64,000 bases of DNA from NCBI GenBank assembly GCA_000272025.2, contig AKCV02000007.1, positions 1 through 64,000 on the forward strand. The letters run 5' to 3'. Below are positions 50,385 through 63,509 of this stretch, in pieces. The translations under genes and the position numbers were made by a program. Source of the DNA: Imbroritus primus. GTDB lineage: Bacteria; Pseudomonadota; Gammaproteobacteria; Burkholderiales; Burkholderiaceae. The notes below the pieces were generated by a model. It saw only the letters and a program-made list of their open reading frames with translations, searched no databases and was not told the origin of the DNA. The stretch's first letter is position 1; each line of letters opens with the position of its first letter.

Positions 50385-51806
50385 TCAGGCGCCCTCGGCC
50401 AACGGCAGGGTGATGGTCACCATCAATCCACCCGCCGGCCGGTTAGCCGCTACGATCGTGCCGCCATGCGCCAGTACGGCGCGCTGCGCGATTGCCAGTC
50501 CCAGTCCATAGCCGCCATTGGCCGGCGCATTGCCGAGCCGGACGAAAGGTTCGAAGATCGCGTCAATCTGCCCGGGCGGCACGCCGGGGCCTTGGTCGCT
50601 GACCGAGATGCAGACGCGCTGCGGTGCGCAGTGCAGCATGACATCCACCGACTGGCCCGTTTGTGAATACTTCAATGCATTGCGCACGATGTTTTCCAGC
50701 GCGCGATGCAAGAGCTCGGCCCGCCCGCGCACCAGCGCCTCGCTATCGGCTGTGCAGCCTTCCTGCGCATACCGCAAGCTGATGCCGGCGTTCTCGGCTT
50801 CGAAGCGCGCGTCGTCGAGCACCGCTTCGGTCAGTTCCAGCATGTCGAAATACTCATCGCCCGCCGCATCGGCGCGTGCCTCGAGGCGCGACAGCGTCAG
50901 CAGCTCGCCGACCAGCAGGTCGAGACGGTTGGACTCGCGCTCGATGCGCTCGAAGGCCGCTGCGGTCGGGCCATCCGGTGCCATATCGCTCTGGCGGGCG
51001 AGCCCGATGGCGACCTGCAGGCGCGCGAGCGGCGAGCGCAGTTCGTGTGAGACATCGTGCAGCAACTGGCGCTGGGCGGAAACCAGATGGCTGAGACGCG
51101 CTGCCATGTGGTCGAAATCCCGGCCGAGGTCGGCCACTTCGTCACGGCGCTTACCCATCTCGTGCGCGACGCGTGTCTCGAGGTCGCCTTGGGCGAGCCG
51201 GTCGAAGGCGCGGCGCAGCGTGCGGATGGGGCGCGAGAGGTACCACGCCATGAGGGCGGCGAACACCAGTGCGGCCACGCCGCTGATCAGAAGGGGGGGA
51301 ATCGGTACGCCGGCGATGGTGCCAGGCCGGTTGCGCCCCGGCGGTCCGCGGCGGTCGGCTGCCACGCCATCGGGGGCGGCGATGAACACCAGCATGTCCT
51401 GACCGGCCGGGGTGGTGGCAATCTGCACCGTGGGCCTGCGGCGTGGGTCCTGGCTGCTGTCATCGGCCTGCTGCGGCTCGTTGCTGAGCGTGCGGGCGCG
51501 GGCCAGGGCGGCAGCAGGCACCGTGCGCCCGAGTACGTCCGCGCCTTGCCCGTCGACCGCGAACAGCCGCTCGCGCGTGAAGCGTGGCCAGTCGGCCAGC
51601 AGGGCCTCGAAGGCGGGGGTGCCGCCAAAGCGCAGGGCATTGGATGCGGCGCTCGTCATGAGCGCGATGCGCGGACCGCTCGCCAGTTCTTCAGGCGCGG
51701 GTGCGCGTGACTCGTTGTAGAGCGCGATCACGAAGCCGACGGCAATCGACACGCCGATCAGCGTCAGCCACAAGGCGATGAGGATCTTCCAGAACAGGCG
51801 GCCCAT
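50385..51806 (-). CDS. Sensor histidine kinase, CpxA-like
   Basis: A 473-residue inner-membrane kinase. Membrane segments near 8-30 and 168-190 flank a periplasmic domain of about 135 residues. HAMP lies at about 190-242, the phosphorylated His at 254 in HDVSHELRSPLARL, and the ATPase domain has the N, G1 (DQGPGVPPG) and G2 (GGYGLGLAI) boxes. It partners the response regulator encoded 12 bases upstream. Divergence from a Spy/CpxP-like gene and proximity to srkA suggest envelope stress sensing. Confidence 0.9.
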   Translation of the reverse strand: MGRLFWKILIALWLTLIGVSIAVGFVIALYNESRAPAPEELASGPRIALMTSAASNALRFGGTPAFEALLADWPRFTRERLFAVDGQGADVLGRTVPAAALARARTLSNEPQQADDSSQDPRRRPTVQIATTPAGQDMLVFIAAPDGVAADRRGPPGRNRPGTIAGVPIPPLLISGVAALVFAALMAWYLSRPIRTLRRAFDRLAQGDLETRVAHEMGKRRDEVADLGRDFDHMAARLSHLVSAQRQLLHDVSHELRSPLARLQVAIGLARQSDMAPDGPTAAAFERIERESNRLDLLVGELLTLSRLEARADAAGDEYFDMLELTEAVLDDARFEAENAGISLRYAQEGCTADSEALVRGRAELLHRALENIVRNALKYSQTGQSVDVMLHCAPQRVCISVSDQGPGVPPGQIDAIFEPFVRLGNAPANGGYGLGLAIAQRAVLAHGGTIVAANRPAGGLMVTITLPLAEGA

Positions 51807-51818
51807 GCTGACTCTGAT

Positions 51819-52505
51819 TTACTCGAATGCCATCTTGTAGCCGACCCCGCGCACCGTATGGATCGGTGCCTGGCCATCTGCAAAGGCAGCCAGCTTCTGG
51901 CGCAGGTTGCTCATATGGACGTCGACGCTGCGGTCGTAACGCGTATGCGGACGGCCGAGCGCGCCCTCGCACAGGGCTGCCTTGGTCAGCACGCGTCCGG
52001 CGCCGGCCACCAGCATTTCCAGCAGGTTGAATTCGGCGCTCGTCAATTCCAGCGGCGTGCCCTCCCATTCGGCGCGGCGCTGCTCAGGATAGACGCGGAT
52101 CGGGCCGAGTGCGGCCGGCTCGGTGGTACGGCTTTGCCGTGCCGCATCGCCGGACCGCCGCAGGATGGCCCTCAGGCGTGCCACCAGTTCACGCGGCGAG
52201 CAGGGCTTGGGCACGTAGTCGTCCGCGCCGAGTTCGAGACCGACGATGCGGTCGATGTCGTCGCCCTTGGCGGTCAGCATGATGACGGGGATGCGGCTGC
52301 TCTGGCGGATGCGTCGCAGGGCGTCGATGCCATTCAGGCGGGGCATCATGATGTCGAGCACCACGGCCGCGTAGTCGCCGGACAGAGCCGCTTTCACGCC
52401 GGCTTCGCCGTCATGCAGCGTGTCGGTCTCGAAGCCTTCAGTGGCGAGGTATTCCGCCAGCATGGCGCAGAGCTCGGTGTCGTCGTCGACCAGTACAATC
52501 CGCAC
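51819..52505 (-). CDS. Response regulator, OmpR/CpxR family
   Basis: The 228-residue protein has a receiver domain with the phosphorylated Asp at 51 (VVLDIMMPRLNG) and acidic D7-D9, and a winged-helix DNA-binding domain from about 130 (ELTSAEFNLLEML, DVHMSNLRQKL). It is expected to bind direct repeats, and three such repeats occur just upstream of its own promoter region. It is transcribed together with the kinase. Confidence 0.93.
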   Translation of the reverse strand: MRIVLVDDDTELCAMLAEYLATEGFETDTLHDGEAGVKAALSGDYAAVVLDIMMPRLNGIDALRRIRQSSRIPVIMLTAKGDDIDRIVGLELGADDYVPKPCSPRELVARLRAILRRSGDAARQSRTTEPAALGPIRVYPEQRRAEWEGTPLELTSAEFNLLEMLVAGAGRVLTKAALCEGALGRPHTRYDRSVDVHMSNLRQKLAAFADGQAPIHTVRGVGYKMAFE

Positions 52506-52591
52506 AGCCTTTCCTCTAGATAGCGTTCCGGTAACGTTATCTTCCCCGATCAGGCCGGGTGTGCCAACCGGCCGCCGGGCTTTCTCACATT

Positions 52592-52631
52592 CTTTACGCG
52601 ATCTTTACGCTCCATTCACCCCACTTTACGC
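52592..52631. promoter_or_regulatory. Three phased CTTTACGC repeats, candidate response-regulator operator
   Basis: CTTTACGC occurs at 52592, 52603 and 52624, that is at intervals of 11 and 21 bases, one and two DNA turns. On the other strand the units read GCGTAAAG and contain GTAAA, the half-site of the E. coli CpxR box (GTAAA-spacer-GTAAA). The site lies in the 211-base gap between the response-regulator gene and the divergent Spy-like gene and could serve both. Confidence 0.65.
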
Positions 52632-52716
52632 GGGCATCGCCGACACTTCGATCCATGGTTCGGCGTCGCACTCACTCCCGCGGCGGCCGGACCCAACCAG
52701 AAAGAAGGAGCTCGAC

Positions 52717-53247
52717 ATGATCACGACCAAGCGTTATCTCACCGTTCTGATGACCTCCGCTGCCCTGCTCGGCGCCGGCGCGGTTTCCGCCCAATCCACG
52801 CCGCCCCAGGGACAGCCGCCGGCTGCCGGCGAGCGTGCGATGCACAAGCATGACGGTGGTGAGCGCGGCAAGCATCATTTCGGCCATCGTGGCCATCATC
52901 GTGGCGACGGGATGATGATGCGCGGCCTCAACCTGAGTGACGCGCAAAAGGATCAGATCTTCAAGATCCGCCATGCACAAATGCCCGCCGTGCGCGATCA
53001 GATGAAGATCGTACGCGCCAATCGCGCCGAACTGCGCAAGCTGAGCCTGGCGACTACCTTCGACGCCGCCAAGGCTCGCCAGCTGGCGGGGGCCGAAGCG
53101 CAGGCGCGGGCCTCGCTGAGCGTGATGCGCGCCGAGACGCAGCAGAAGATTTTCGCGCTGCTGACGCCAGAGCAACGCCAGCAGGTGCTAAAGCGCCAGC
53201 AAGAGCGGGCGGAGCGCGGCGAACGCGGGATGCGCCAGCCGGCCTGA
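52717..53247 (+). CDS. Spy/CpxP-like periplasmic protein
   Basis: The 176-residue precursor has a signal peptide (cleavage near AVSA-QS, about 26). It has a His/Gly-rich segment at 43-68 and the paired LTxxQ-type motifs NLSDAQKDQI (near 72) and LLTPEQRQQVL (near 148) of the Spy/CpxP chaperone family. The His-rich stretch suggests metal binding, as in CnrX/ZraP relatives. AAGGAG precedes the ATG. Divergence from the CpxAR-like pair suggests it is their target and feedback modulator. Confidence 0.88.
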   Translation: MITTKRYLTVLMTSAALLGAGAVSAQSTPPQGQPPAAGERAMHKHDGGERGKHHFGHRGHHRGDGMMMRGLNLSDAQKDQIFKIRHAQMPAVRDQMKIVRANRAELRKLSLATTFDAAKARQLAGAEAQARASLSVMRAETQQKIFALLTPEQRQQVLKRQQERAERGERGMRQPA

Positions 53248-53285
53248 GTCTGGTCGGTACGCGGCGCGTCAGTCCATCCGGCCAA

Positions 53286-53313
53286 AAAAAAGCACCCTGC
53301 GGGGTGCTTTTTT
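53286..53313. terminator. Bidirectional terminator between the Spy-like gene and infA
   Basis: AAAAAAGCACCC and GGGTGCTTTTTT pair around TGCG. The two flanking genes converge here. Confidence 0.85.
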
Positions 53314-53384
53314 CTTGTGCGGTCCACGCCTGCCCAGGCAGCGGCCAGACCGGCCGGCTGTGCAAGAACGGTACCGCGTACGCC

Positions 53385-53654
53385 TTAGCGGCGCTGTCCC
53401 GGCCGTTGCGGACGCGGGGCGCCGGACGGGCGCTCATCCTTGTGGCGGAAGCTGATCCGTGCCTTGGTCAGGTCATACGGGGACATCTCGATGGTGACTT
53501 TGTCGCCGGCGAGAATACGGATACGGTGCTTGCGCATCTTTCCCGAAGCATATGCGCCGACTTCGACGCCGTTTTCCAGCATGACGCGAAAACGGGTATC
53601 GGGCAGCACTTCGGCAACCACGCCTTCCAGTTCGATCAGATCTTCTTTTGACAT
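53385..53654 (-). CDS. infA: Translation initiation factor IF-1 (second, extended copy)
   Basis: A single S1/OB-fold protein starting [20 protein letters not shown]. It has 89 residues; standard IF-1 has 72. The extra C-terminal 17 residues (about 73-89) are rich in Arg, Pro and Gly. Burkholderiales usually carry one infA in the ribosomal-protein operon and a second elsewhere; this location and the tail mark it as the second. It lies upstream of a Spy-like gene and near a cold-shock gene. Confidence 0.92.
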   Translation of the reverse strand: MSKEDLIELEGVVAEVLPDTRFRVMLENGVEVGAYASGKMRKHRIRILAGDKVTIEMSPYDLTKARISFRHKDERPSGAPRPQRPGQRR

Positions 53655-54117
53655 ATTGCTTTTCCTTCTATGCGCTCAGGCAGCGCGGTGTTGCCGCACA
53701 GGCGGCGGGCCGTGTGCGGAGGACGCAGGGTGCGTGCGGTCGCGCCAGAGGCGCGAGGTTCCGGCAGACGGGCCGGGCGTGGCCAGCAGCCCGAGGGGCG
53801 CGGCCGGCATCAGGAGTTCGAGGCGCTTCGTCAGAGCGGATGCCACGCGAGGCGGGGCGAAGCGGGCGAGAATTGGAAACGCGATCAAAATGATTCTGGC
53901 ACCGGTGAGCGGCCTTGCCATGCTCGTCGTACGGCTTGTCGCCGCACCCCCGGCCAGAACCGGGTTACTTCATTTTGATCGCGCTTCTTTGATGATTGTG
54001 GATTCAAGCGAACCCGTGCAATCCGTCATTATATTTGATGCGGCGCAACAGCGAAAGTCCCGGCCTGGAAGGGCGCGGACCGCACATTGGCATGATGGCG
54101 GCACACGAGCTGCCACA
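53655..54117. other. Gap between infA and the cold-shock gene with a long-spaced inverted repeat
   Basis: About 460 bases without a convincing gene. A minus-strand frame of 81 codons (53676-53921) has a hydrophobic start but no ribosome site or recognisable similarity, and I do not call it. The section contains a 14-base perfect inverted repeat with arms at 53880-53893 and 53970-53983. Confidence 0.5.
53880..53983. repeat. Inverted repeat CGCGATCAAAATGA, arms 76 bases apart
   Basis: The left arm 53880-53893 and right arm 53970-53983 are perfect complements, and the AT-rich core of the arms is unusual for the region. It could be the ends of a small decayed element, or a long hairpin in a transcript. 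No transposase is present. Confidence 0.45.
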
Positions 54118-54147
54118 AAGAAAAAGCCCCCGCAGTGCGGGGGCTTT
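54118..54147 (-). terminator. Terminator of the cold-shock gene
   Basis: On the minus strand GCCCCCGC and GCGGGGGC pair around ACT and are followed by five T. It lies 17 bases after the stop. Confidence 0.8.
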
Positions 54148-54163
54148 CCGGTGCTGGCTGGTA

Positions 54164-54370
54164 TTAACCAATGACCTGGATGTTCGAAGCCTGACGGCCT
54201 TTCGGACCGGTCGTCACATCGAAGCTCACCTTGGCGCCTTCGGCCAGCGACTTGAAGCCCGTGCCGGCAATGGCGGAAAAGTGTGCGAACAGATCTTCAC
54301 CGCCGTCTTCCGGGGTAATGAAGCCAAAACCTTTTGCGTCGTTAAACCACTTAACGGTACCCGTTGCCAT
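54164..54370 (-). CDS. cspA: Cold-shock protein (CspA family)
   Basis: A 68-residue single-stranded nucleic-acid chaperone. RNP1 (KGFGFI) and RNP2 (DLFAHF) are intact, and the protein starts [19 protein letters not shown] precedes the ATG. About 200 bases of upstream sequence without a gene could include the long structured leader common to such genes. Which of the several paralogues this is cannot be told. Confidence 0.95.
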   Translation of the reverse strand: MATGTVKWFNDAKGFGFITPEDGGEDLFAHFSAIAGTGFKSLAEGAKVSFDVTTGPKGRQASNIQVIG

Positions 54371-54578
54371 GTTACTTCCTTAATAGTGTTGATATGAGCT
54401 TTCGCTCGCTTGCATACGAAGATCCAGGAAGCAGACAATCGACATACCAACCGCATGAGCGATCAACTGAACACCAACCTCACTTACCCTAAGATCCTGC
54501 ACGAGTCGTTATACGGATAAATTTTCTAGGCGTCAACCAGTTTGTGACGCCTCTCAGGGAAATCCCGAGGACAGTGCA

Positions 54579-55661
54579 TCACATGCACGGCGTGAGTGCG
54601 CAAGCCTTGTCAGGACTGGGCTCAGATGGTGCATGTAGCAGCAGGCCGAAGAGATTTTTGGGTGAATCGGGAGTCGCGATCAGGTCGAGCTGGCTACCGA
54701 TTTCCAGCGCGCTGCTCAATTCGAAAAGCACCCGCAATGCCGAGAAATCCTCGAGTGCAAAACCGACCGAATCGAAGACCGTGATGTCATGCTCTGAGGT
54801 TCGTCCGGGACGGGTACCGTTGAGAACGTTCCATAATTCGGTGGCATTTAGTTCCGGTATTTGTTGAATCTCCCCCTCGATGCGTGTCTGCGGTAAATAT
54901 TCCACGAATACTTTCGAATTTTTGAGAATGTCGCGGTGCAATTCCGTCTTGCCCGGACTATCTCCACCGACGGCATTGACGTGTAAGCCGGGCACCAGCA
55001 TGTCGGGCGTCAGCACCTCGGCGCGCGCCTGGGCCGCGGTGAGGGTCGTGACGATATCGGCCCCCGCCGCCGCTTCGCGCGCCGAGCCGCACAACCGGAT
55101 TTCGGGAGGCGGCATGCCGCTCGCGGCGCACACGGCGCAGAGATTGTCGGCCAGCTTGCGCATGGCGGCCGGGTCAATGTCATATAGGCGTAGGGCGCGC
55201 ACGCCGAGCAGGGTCATGAAGGCCAGAGCCTGGAAGTCGCTTTGTGCGCCATTGCCGATGATGGCCATGCAGCGCGCGTCGGGTCGGCCCAGTAAACGCG
55301 CTGCCAGTGCCGAGGTGGCCGCCGTGCGCAGCGCGGTGGTCAGGGTGAGTTCACTCAACAGCAGCGGGTAGCCAGTGTGCATGTCCGACAGCACGCCAAA
55401 AGCCATCACGGTCGGCAGCCCATGGCGCGGATTGCCGGGATGGCCGTTGACGTACTTGAAGCCGAAATGGCTGCGGTCGGCCACAGGCATCAGCTCGATC
55501 ACACCCTCCCGGGCATAGCGTGCGATGCGCGGCGATTTCTCGAAATCGGGCCAGCGCCGGAAATCCGCCTCGATCGCCGCTGCGATACGGCGTAGCAGCT
55601 CAGCAATGCCGACCCGCGCGCAAAGCTGTCGCATGTGCTGAACATCCAGATAGCGTGTCAT
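54579..55661 (-). CDS. Ornithine cyclodeaminase family protein
   Basis: Predicted to convert ornithine to proline and ammonia. The 360-residue protein has the NAD-binding IIGNGAQSDFQALAF (near 133) and the substrate region HFGFKYVNGHPGNPRHG (near 64, with the catalytic Lys), LPQTRIEGEIQQ near 270. Length is normal for the Pseudomonas-type enzyme. GGGAGAACC precedes the ATG. It lies 107 bases downstream of the arginine-deiminase-superfamily gene on the same strand, so an arginine-ornithine-proline route is suggested. Confidence 0.9.
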   Translation of the reverse strand: MTRYLDVQHMRQLCARVGIAELLRRIAAAIEADFRRWPDFEKSPRIARYAREGVIELMPVADRSHFGFKYVNGHPGNPRHGLPTVMAFGVLSDMHTGYPLLLSELTLTTALRTAATSALAARLLGRPDARCMAIIGNGAQSDFQALAFMTLLGVRALRLYDIDPAAMRKLADNLCAVCAASGMPPPEIRLCGSAREAAAGADIVTTLTAAQARAEVLTPDMLVPGLHVNAVGGDSPGKTELHRDILKNSKVFVEYLPQTRIEGEIQQIPELNATELWNVLNGTRPGRTSEHDITVFDSVGFALEDFSALRVLFELSSALEIGSQLDLIATPDSPKNLFGLLLHAPSEPSPDKACALTPCM

Positions 55662-55768
55662 GATGGTTCTCCCAGCGCCGAGCTTCCCGGCATCGCCCCC
55701 AGGGATCGTCCCCAAGTACCGCCTTCAAGTACCGCCTCCCGCTGTTTTACCCCACGCGCTATCGATGG

Positions 55769-56668
55769 CTAGTGCGCCGCATCCGCCAGCGTGGGATGGA
55801 GCGCGCCATGTTGCGGTGCGCTGCTCCGGTCGAGCCGCAAGGTCATGCAGTACGCGCCGCCGCCGGACAGCATGAACGGCGCAAGATCCACTTCGGTGAC
55901 GTGATAGCCGCGCGCCTGCAACCGTTGTCGCAAGGCTGGCGTACACAGGCTGGTGATGATCTCGCGGCCCAGACTGACAGCGTTGATATTGAAGTGCAGC
56001 AGGTCGTCTTCCGTGGCTTCGATCAGCATGTCCGGGTTCACCGTCCTGCGCAGTGTGCGCAGGGCCTGCGGCGTGAGCGCGGAAGGCAGGTAGAGGATCT
56101 CGCCGCCGCTCAGCAGGCAGAAGCAGACATCGAGGTGATAGCAGCGCTCGGTGGCCAGCTCCAGTGGCACCACCCGCTTGTCGAAGGTCGCTGCGATGGC
56201 TTCCAGCGAACTGCGCGACGAGCGCGGACCGAAGCCGGCCCAGAAATGCTGGCGGCCGGCATCCCAGATGCAGTCGCCGGCGCCCTCCTGAAAGCAGCCA
56301 GGTGGGAGCGTCACGATTTCCCGGATCAGGCCGCGCTGTTGCAGCGTGCGGAACAGCGTCAGGAAGTGCACTTCCTCACCCTGACGCTCCGGATAGCGAA
56401 AGCGCGCCATCATGGCTTTGCCATCCAGCACCACGGCGGCGTTGGCGGGAAACACCATATCGGGCAGGCCAGGCACCCCATCCGCCATTTCCACGCTTCC
56501 GCCGGCCTGTTCGATACTCGCGCGCAAAGCGTCGGCCGCCGCCAGCGCCCGTTGACGCATCGCATCCGGATCTTCCTGCCAGGCATCCGGCCGCATCCAC
56601 GGATTGATGTGATACGACACATCGAAGCAAGTTGGCGAGACCATCAGGAACTGCGGCGTAGTGACCAT
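55769..56668 (-). CDS. Arginine deiminase superfamily hydrolase (DDAH / arginine dihydrolase-like)
   Basis: A 299-residue enzyme of the guanidine-modifying fold. Motifs are NPWMRPD (near 21), PDMVFPANAAVV (near 70), EGAGDCIWD (near 131), the catalytic His in CYHLDVCFCLL (near 181) and the nucleophile Cys near 281 in GGAYCMTLRLDR. Members cut dimethylarginine or arginine; together with the adjacent ornithine cyclodeaminase gene, an arginine dihydrolase that yields ornithine is attractive. Specificity is inference. It diverges from the Lrp-type regulator. Confidence 0.82.
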   Translation of the reverse strand: MVTTPQFLMVSPTCFDVSYHINPWMRPDAWQEDPDAMRQRALAAADALRASIEQAGGSVEMADGVPGLPDMVFPANAAVVLDGKAMMARFRYPERQGEEVHFLTLFRTLQQRGLIREIVTLPPGCFQEGAGDCIWDAGRQHFWAGFGPRSSRSSLEAIAATFDKRVVPLELATERCYHLDVCFCLLSGGEILYLPSALTPQALRTLRRTVNPDMLIEATEDDLLHFNINAVSLGREIITSLCTPALRQRLQARGYHVTEVDLAPFMLSGGGAYCMTLRLDRSSAPQHGALHPTLADAAH

Positions 56669-56942
56669 GGGCGCGTCTCCAGTCGGGGCGGGGCGAGGGT
56701 GTCCCGTATAGATAGCGTAGTCGACGGCATGCCCAGGCAGAAGCCTCAAAAGTGCTTCAATTCGCCAGGAAATTGCCCATAATGATCAATAAGGGCCAGC
56801 AGACTGACAGATGCCGTGCCATGCGTACCCGTCAGACTGCCGTGGCGGCGCTATCGCCACCGATGCCAAGGGGCGCAGGGTATCGGGCAGGTGGCCTTAG
56901 ACTCTCTGGCCCTTGGCTTCTTGGCCATTCAGGAGGCATGCC

Positions 56943-57386
56943 ATGGACGACGACCAGATCAGGCTCGACGATACCGACCGGCAGCTCATCGGCCTGCTGC
57001 GCGATAACGCGCGCCTCAGTGTATCGGCGCTGGCGGGCAAGCTGCGCGTTTCGCGTGGTACCGTTCAGAACCGGCTCGCGCGGCTCGAGCACAATGGGGT
57101 CATCGCCGGCTACACCGTGCGCCTGCGCCAGTCAGCCCAACCCAACCGCATTCGCGCCTGGATGACCATCGTGGTGGAAGGTAGCTGCGCGCCGGACGTC
57201 ATTCGCGCGCTGCGCGGCGACCCCGCCGTGACGGCGTTGCATTCCACCAATGGCCGCTGGGATGTGGTGGCCGAGATCAGCGCCGACAACCTCGAGGCCT
57301 TCGACCGGGCGCTCGGCCGCATCCGCCTGATCAAGGGCATTGTCAACACGGAAACGCACATTCTCCTGTCTACGCATAAGGTATAG
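56943..57386 (+). CDS. Lrp/AsnC-family transcriptional regulator
   Basis: The 147-residue protein has an N-terminal helix-turn-helix (LDDTDRQLIGLLRDNARLS, then LRVSRGTVQNRLARLE) and a C-terminal RAM ligand domain. AGGAGG precedes the ATG. It lies between the divergent ornithine/arginine genes and the ALDH7-type gene that follows after 31 bases, and so may control both according to an amino acid. Confidence 0.92.
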   Translation: MDDDQIRLDDTDRQLIGLLRDNARLSVSALAGKLRVSRGTVQNRLARLEHNGVIAGYTVRLRQSAQPNRIRAWMTIVVEGSCAPDVIRALRGDPAVTALHSTNGRWDVVAEISADNLEAFDRALGRIRLIKGIVNTETHILLSTHKV

Positions 57387-57417
57387 GGACAGCCACCGCT
57401 TTGCCGGAGGACCGACC

Positions 57418-58967
<1,550 letters not shown>

Positions 58968-58971
<4 letters not shown>

Positions 58972-60143
58972 GCACGCCACTCCGCATCGTCATCATCGGC
59001 GGTGGTGTCATCGGCAGCGCCATCGCCACCTTCCTTACGCAGACGCCGGGCGCATGCGAGGTCACCGTGCTGGAGCGCGACCCTACATATGGCAATGCCT
59101 CGTCCGCACGTTCCGCCAGCTCGATTCGCCAGCAGTTCTCGACACCGGTGAACATCCGCATGTCGCAGTACGGCATCGACTTCTTCAGGCACATCGGCAC
59201 GCAGTTGCGCGTGGGCGAAACGGCGCCCGACATCGGGCTGGTCGAGCCCGGTTATCTGTTCCTGGCAAGTACGGCCGGTGCGGCGTCCTTGCAAGAGAAT
59301 GTGCGCATGCAACATGCGCACGGCGTCGCGGTTGATCTGCTGTCGTCCACGCAACTGCGCACGGCCTTTCCATGGCTGGCTACCCGCGGCCTGCGTTGCG
59401 GTGCGCTCGGCCGAGCGGGCGAGGGCTGGTATGACGGCTACAGTGTGTTGCAGGCCTTTCGCGCGAAGGCGCGTGCGCAGGGTGTGGCATTCGTCCACGC
59501 GGAAGCGAACGGGTTTGTAAGACGTGGTCCCCGCGTGGCGGGCGTGACGGTGCGCGAGGGTGCAACGTTGCACTGCGACATGGCCGTCAATGCTGCTGGT
59601 CCGTGGGCGGCGGTCGTTGCACGCTGGGCTGGTATCGAACTGCCGGTGCACGCGCGGCGGCGCACGGTGTTCAGTTTCACCTGCCCCGAGCGGCTGCCGC
59701 GCTGCCCGCTGGTCATCGAGCCGGGTGGATTGTGGTTCCGTCCGGAAGGTGAGCAGTTCCTGTGTGGTTATGCTCCCGCGCCGGCCGACGATCTCGACGA
59801 CTTGCCGCTGGATCCCGATATTGGCGCGTTCGAGACCTTGATATGGCCCGCGCTGGCGCAGCGTGTACCGGCGTTTGTGGCCGTGCGTATGACGGGCGCG
59901 TGGGCAGGCTATTACGAGATGAATGTGTTCGATCACAACGCGATCCTCGGCTTGCATGCAGACTGCCCCAATCTGTACTTTGCCAATGGCTTCTCAGGCC
60001 ATGGCCTGCAGCATGCGCCAGCGGTCGGGCGTGGGCTGGCCGAACTGATGCTGCTCGGCGGCTACCGTTCACTCGACCTTTCGCCGCTTGCCTTTTCCCG
60101 AATATCGGAACGGCGTCCCCTGATGGAGCGCAACATCATCTGA
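58968..60143 (+). CDS. FAD-dependent oxidoreductase (DAO family)
   Basis: The 391-residue protein has the N-terminal dinucleotide fold VIIGGGVIGSAIATFL (near 8-23), the D-amino-acid-oxidase-like domain and the C-terminal FAD contact ANGFSGHGLQHAPAVGRG (near 344). No membrane segment is seen. It resembles FOXRED1-type dehydrogenases. Translational coupling to the ALDH7 gene suggests that it produces the imine or semialdehyde used by that enzyme, perhaps from a cyclic or N-substituted amino acid. The substrate is not known. Confidence 0.85.
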
Positions 60144-60170
60144 TGGGGCTGGCAAAAGGATTGCGCCAGC

Positions 60171-61283
<1,113 letters not shown>

Positions 61284-61300
61284 GTCGCGCAGGAGGTGGC

Positions 61301-62689
<1,389 letters not shown>

Positions 62690-62704
62690 GACTGTTGCAG
62701 AAAA

Positions 62705-63457
62705 TCAGAGTATGCCGAATGCGCGCAGTGCCAGTCCCGCACCGACCAGCAGGCAGAGTATCGCCACGGCCTTGCGCAATACCTGCGCATTGACGGCGTG
62801 CACGATACGCACGCCGATCACCACGCCGATGACTTCTACGACGGCAACGATGGCTGCGAGCTTGAAATCGATGGTGCCGAACTGCAGGTTGCCCAGCGTA
62901 CCGGAAACGGAGGCGAGGATCTGGATCACCTGGCTTGCACCGATGGCAGACAGTGGAGAGAAACCAAACAGCAATAACAGCGGCACGGACAATGCAGGGC
63001 CGCCGACGCCGGTGAGTCCCGAGCCGAATCCGACGGCCGCCCCGATGGCCGCGAGCAGCCACTGCTGGCGGCGGCGTTGTCCCGCAAAGGCTTCCTGGTG
63101 GCTGCCGGTGCTGCCCCTCAGGGTGTAAACGCCAGCGAACACGATCAGCCCGGCGAGAATCAGCGTTAGCACACGGCTGTCGAGCCATGTGTTGGCCCAC
63201 GCCCCGAGAAAGCCGAACAGCGCGGCGCCGATGCAGAGCGGCACGGTGATGCCCCAATCGATACTGCCGCGCTTCTGGAATAGCCAGGTGCCGACGATGC
63301 CGGTAAAGATGAATGTGAACAGCGCCGTCGCCATCGATTGCTGGATCGTCAGGCCAGCTGTGACATTGAGCGCGGGAATCAGCAGCACGCCGCCGACGCC
63401 GACGGCGCCGATCAGCACACCGACGCCGAGCGAAATCAGGAGCAGGAGCGGCAGCAT
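62705..63457 (-). CDS. TauE/SafE family membrane transporter
   Basis: A 250-residue inner-membrane protein with about eight hydrophobic segments. The two inverted family motifs are visible: GVGVLIGAVGVGGVLLIPAL (near 11) and VGFGSGLTGVGGPALSVPLL (near 137). The family exports sulfite, sulfoacetate or other organic anions. It converges on the sigma-54 regulator gene with 15 bases between the stops. Confidence 0.9.
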   Translation of the reverse strand: MLPLLLLISLGVGVLIGAVGVGGVLLIPALNVTAGLTIQQSMATALFTFIFTGIVGTWLFQKRGSIDWGITVPLCIGAALFGFLGAWANTWLDSRVLTLILAGLIVFAGVYTLRGSTGSHQEAFAGQRRRQQWLLAAIGAAVGFGSGLTGVGGPALSVPLLLLFGFSPLSAIGASQVIQILASVSGTLGNLQFGTIDFKLAAIVAVVEVIGVVIGVRIVHAVNAQVLRKAVAILCLLVGAGLALRAFGIL

Positions 63458-63509
63458 AGAAGGTCTCCGCCCGCCGGCATGACCGTGCAGGCCAGATTGA
63501 GTGAAAGGG

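Noticed and set aside
53676-53921. Minus-strand 81-codon frame upstream of infA
   Set aside because: The N terminus is hydrophobic, but there is no ribosome site, no similarity that I recognise, and the same region reads open in other frames.
56669-57417. Sigma-54 promoter for the amino-acid cluster
   Set aside because: TGGCAC-like words occur, but none has the TTGC element at the correct distance.
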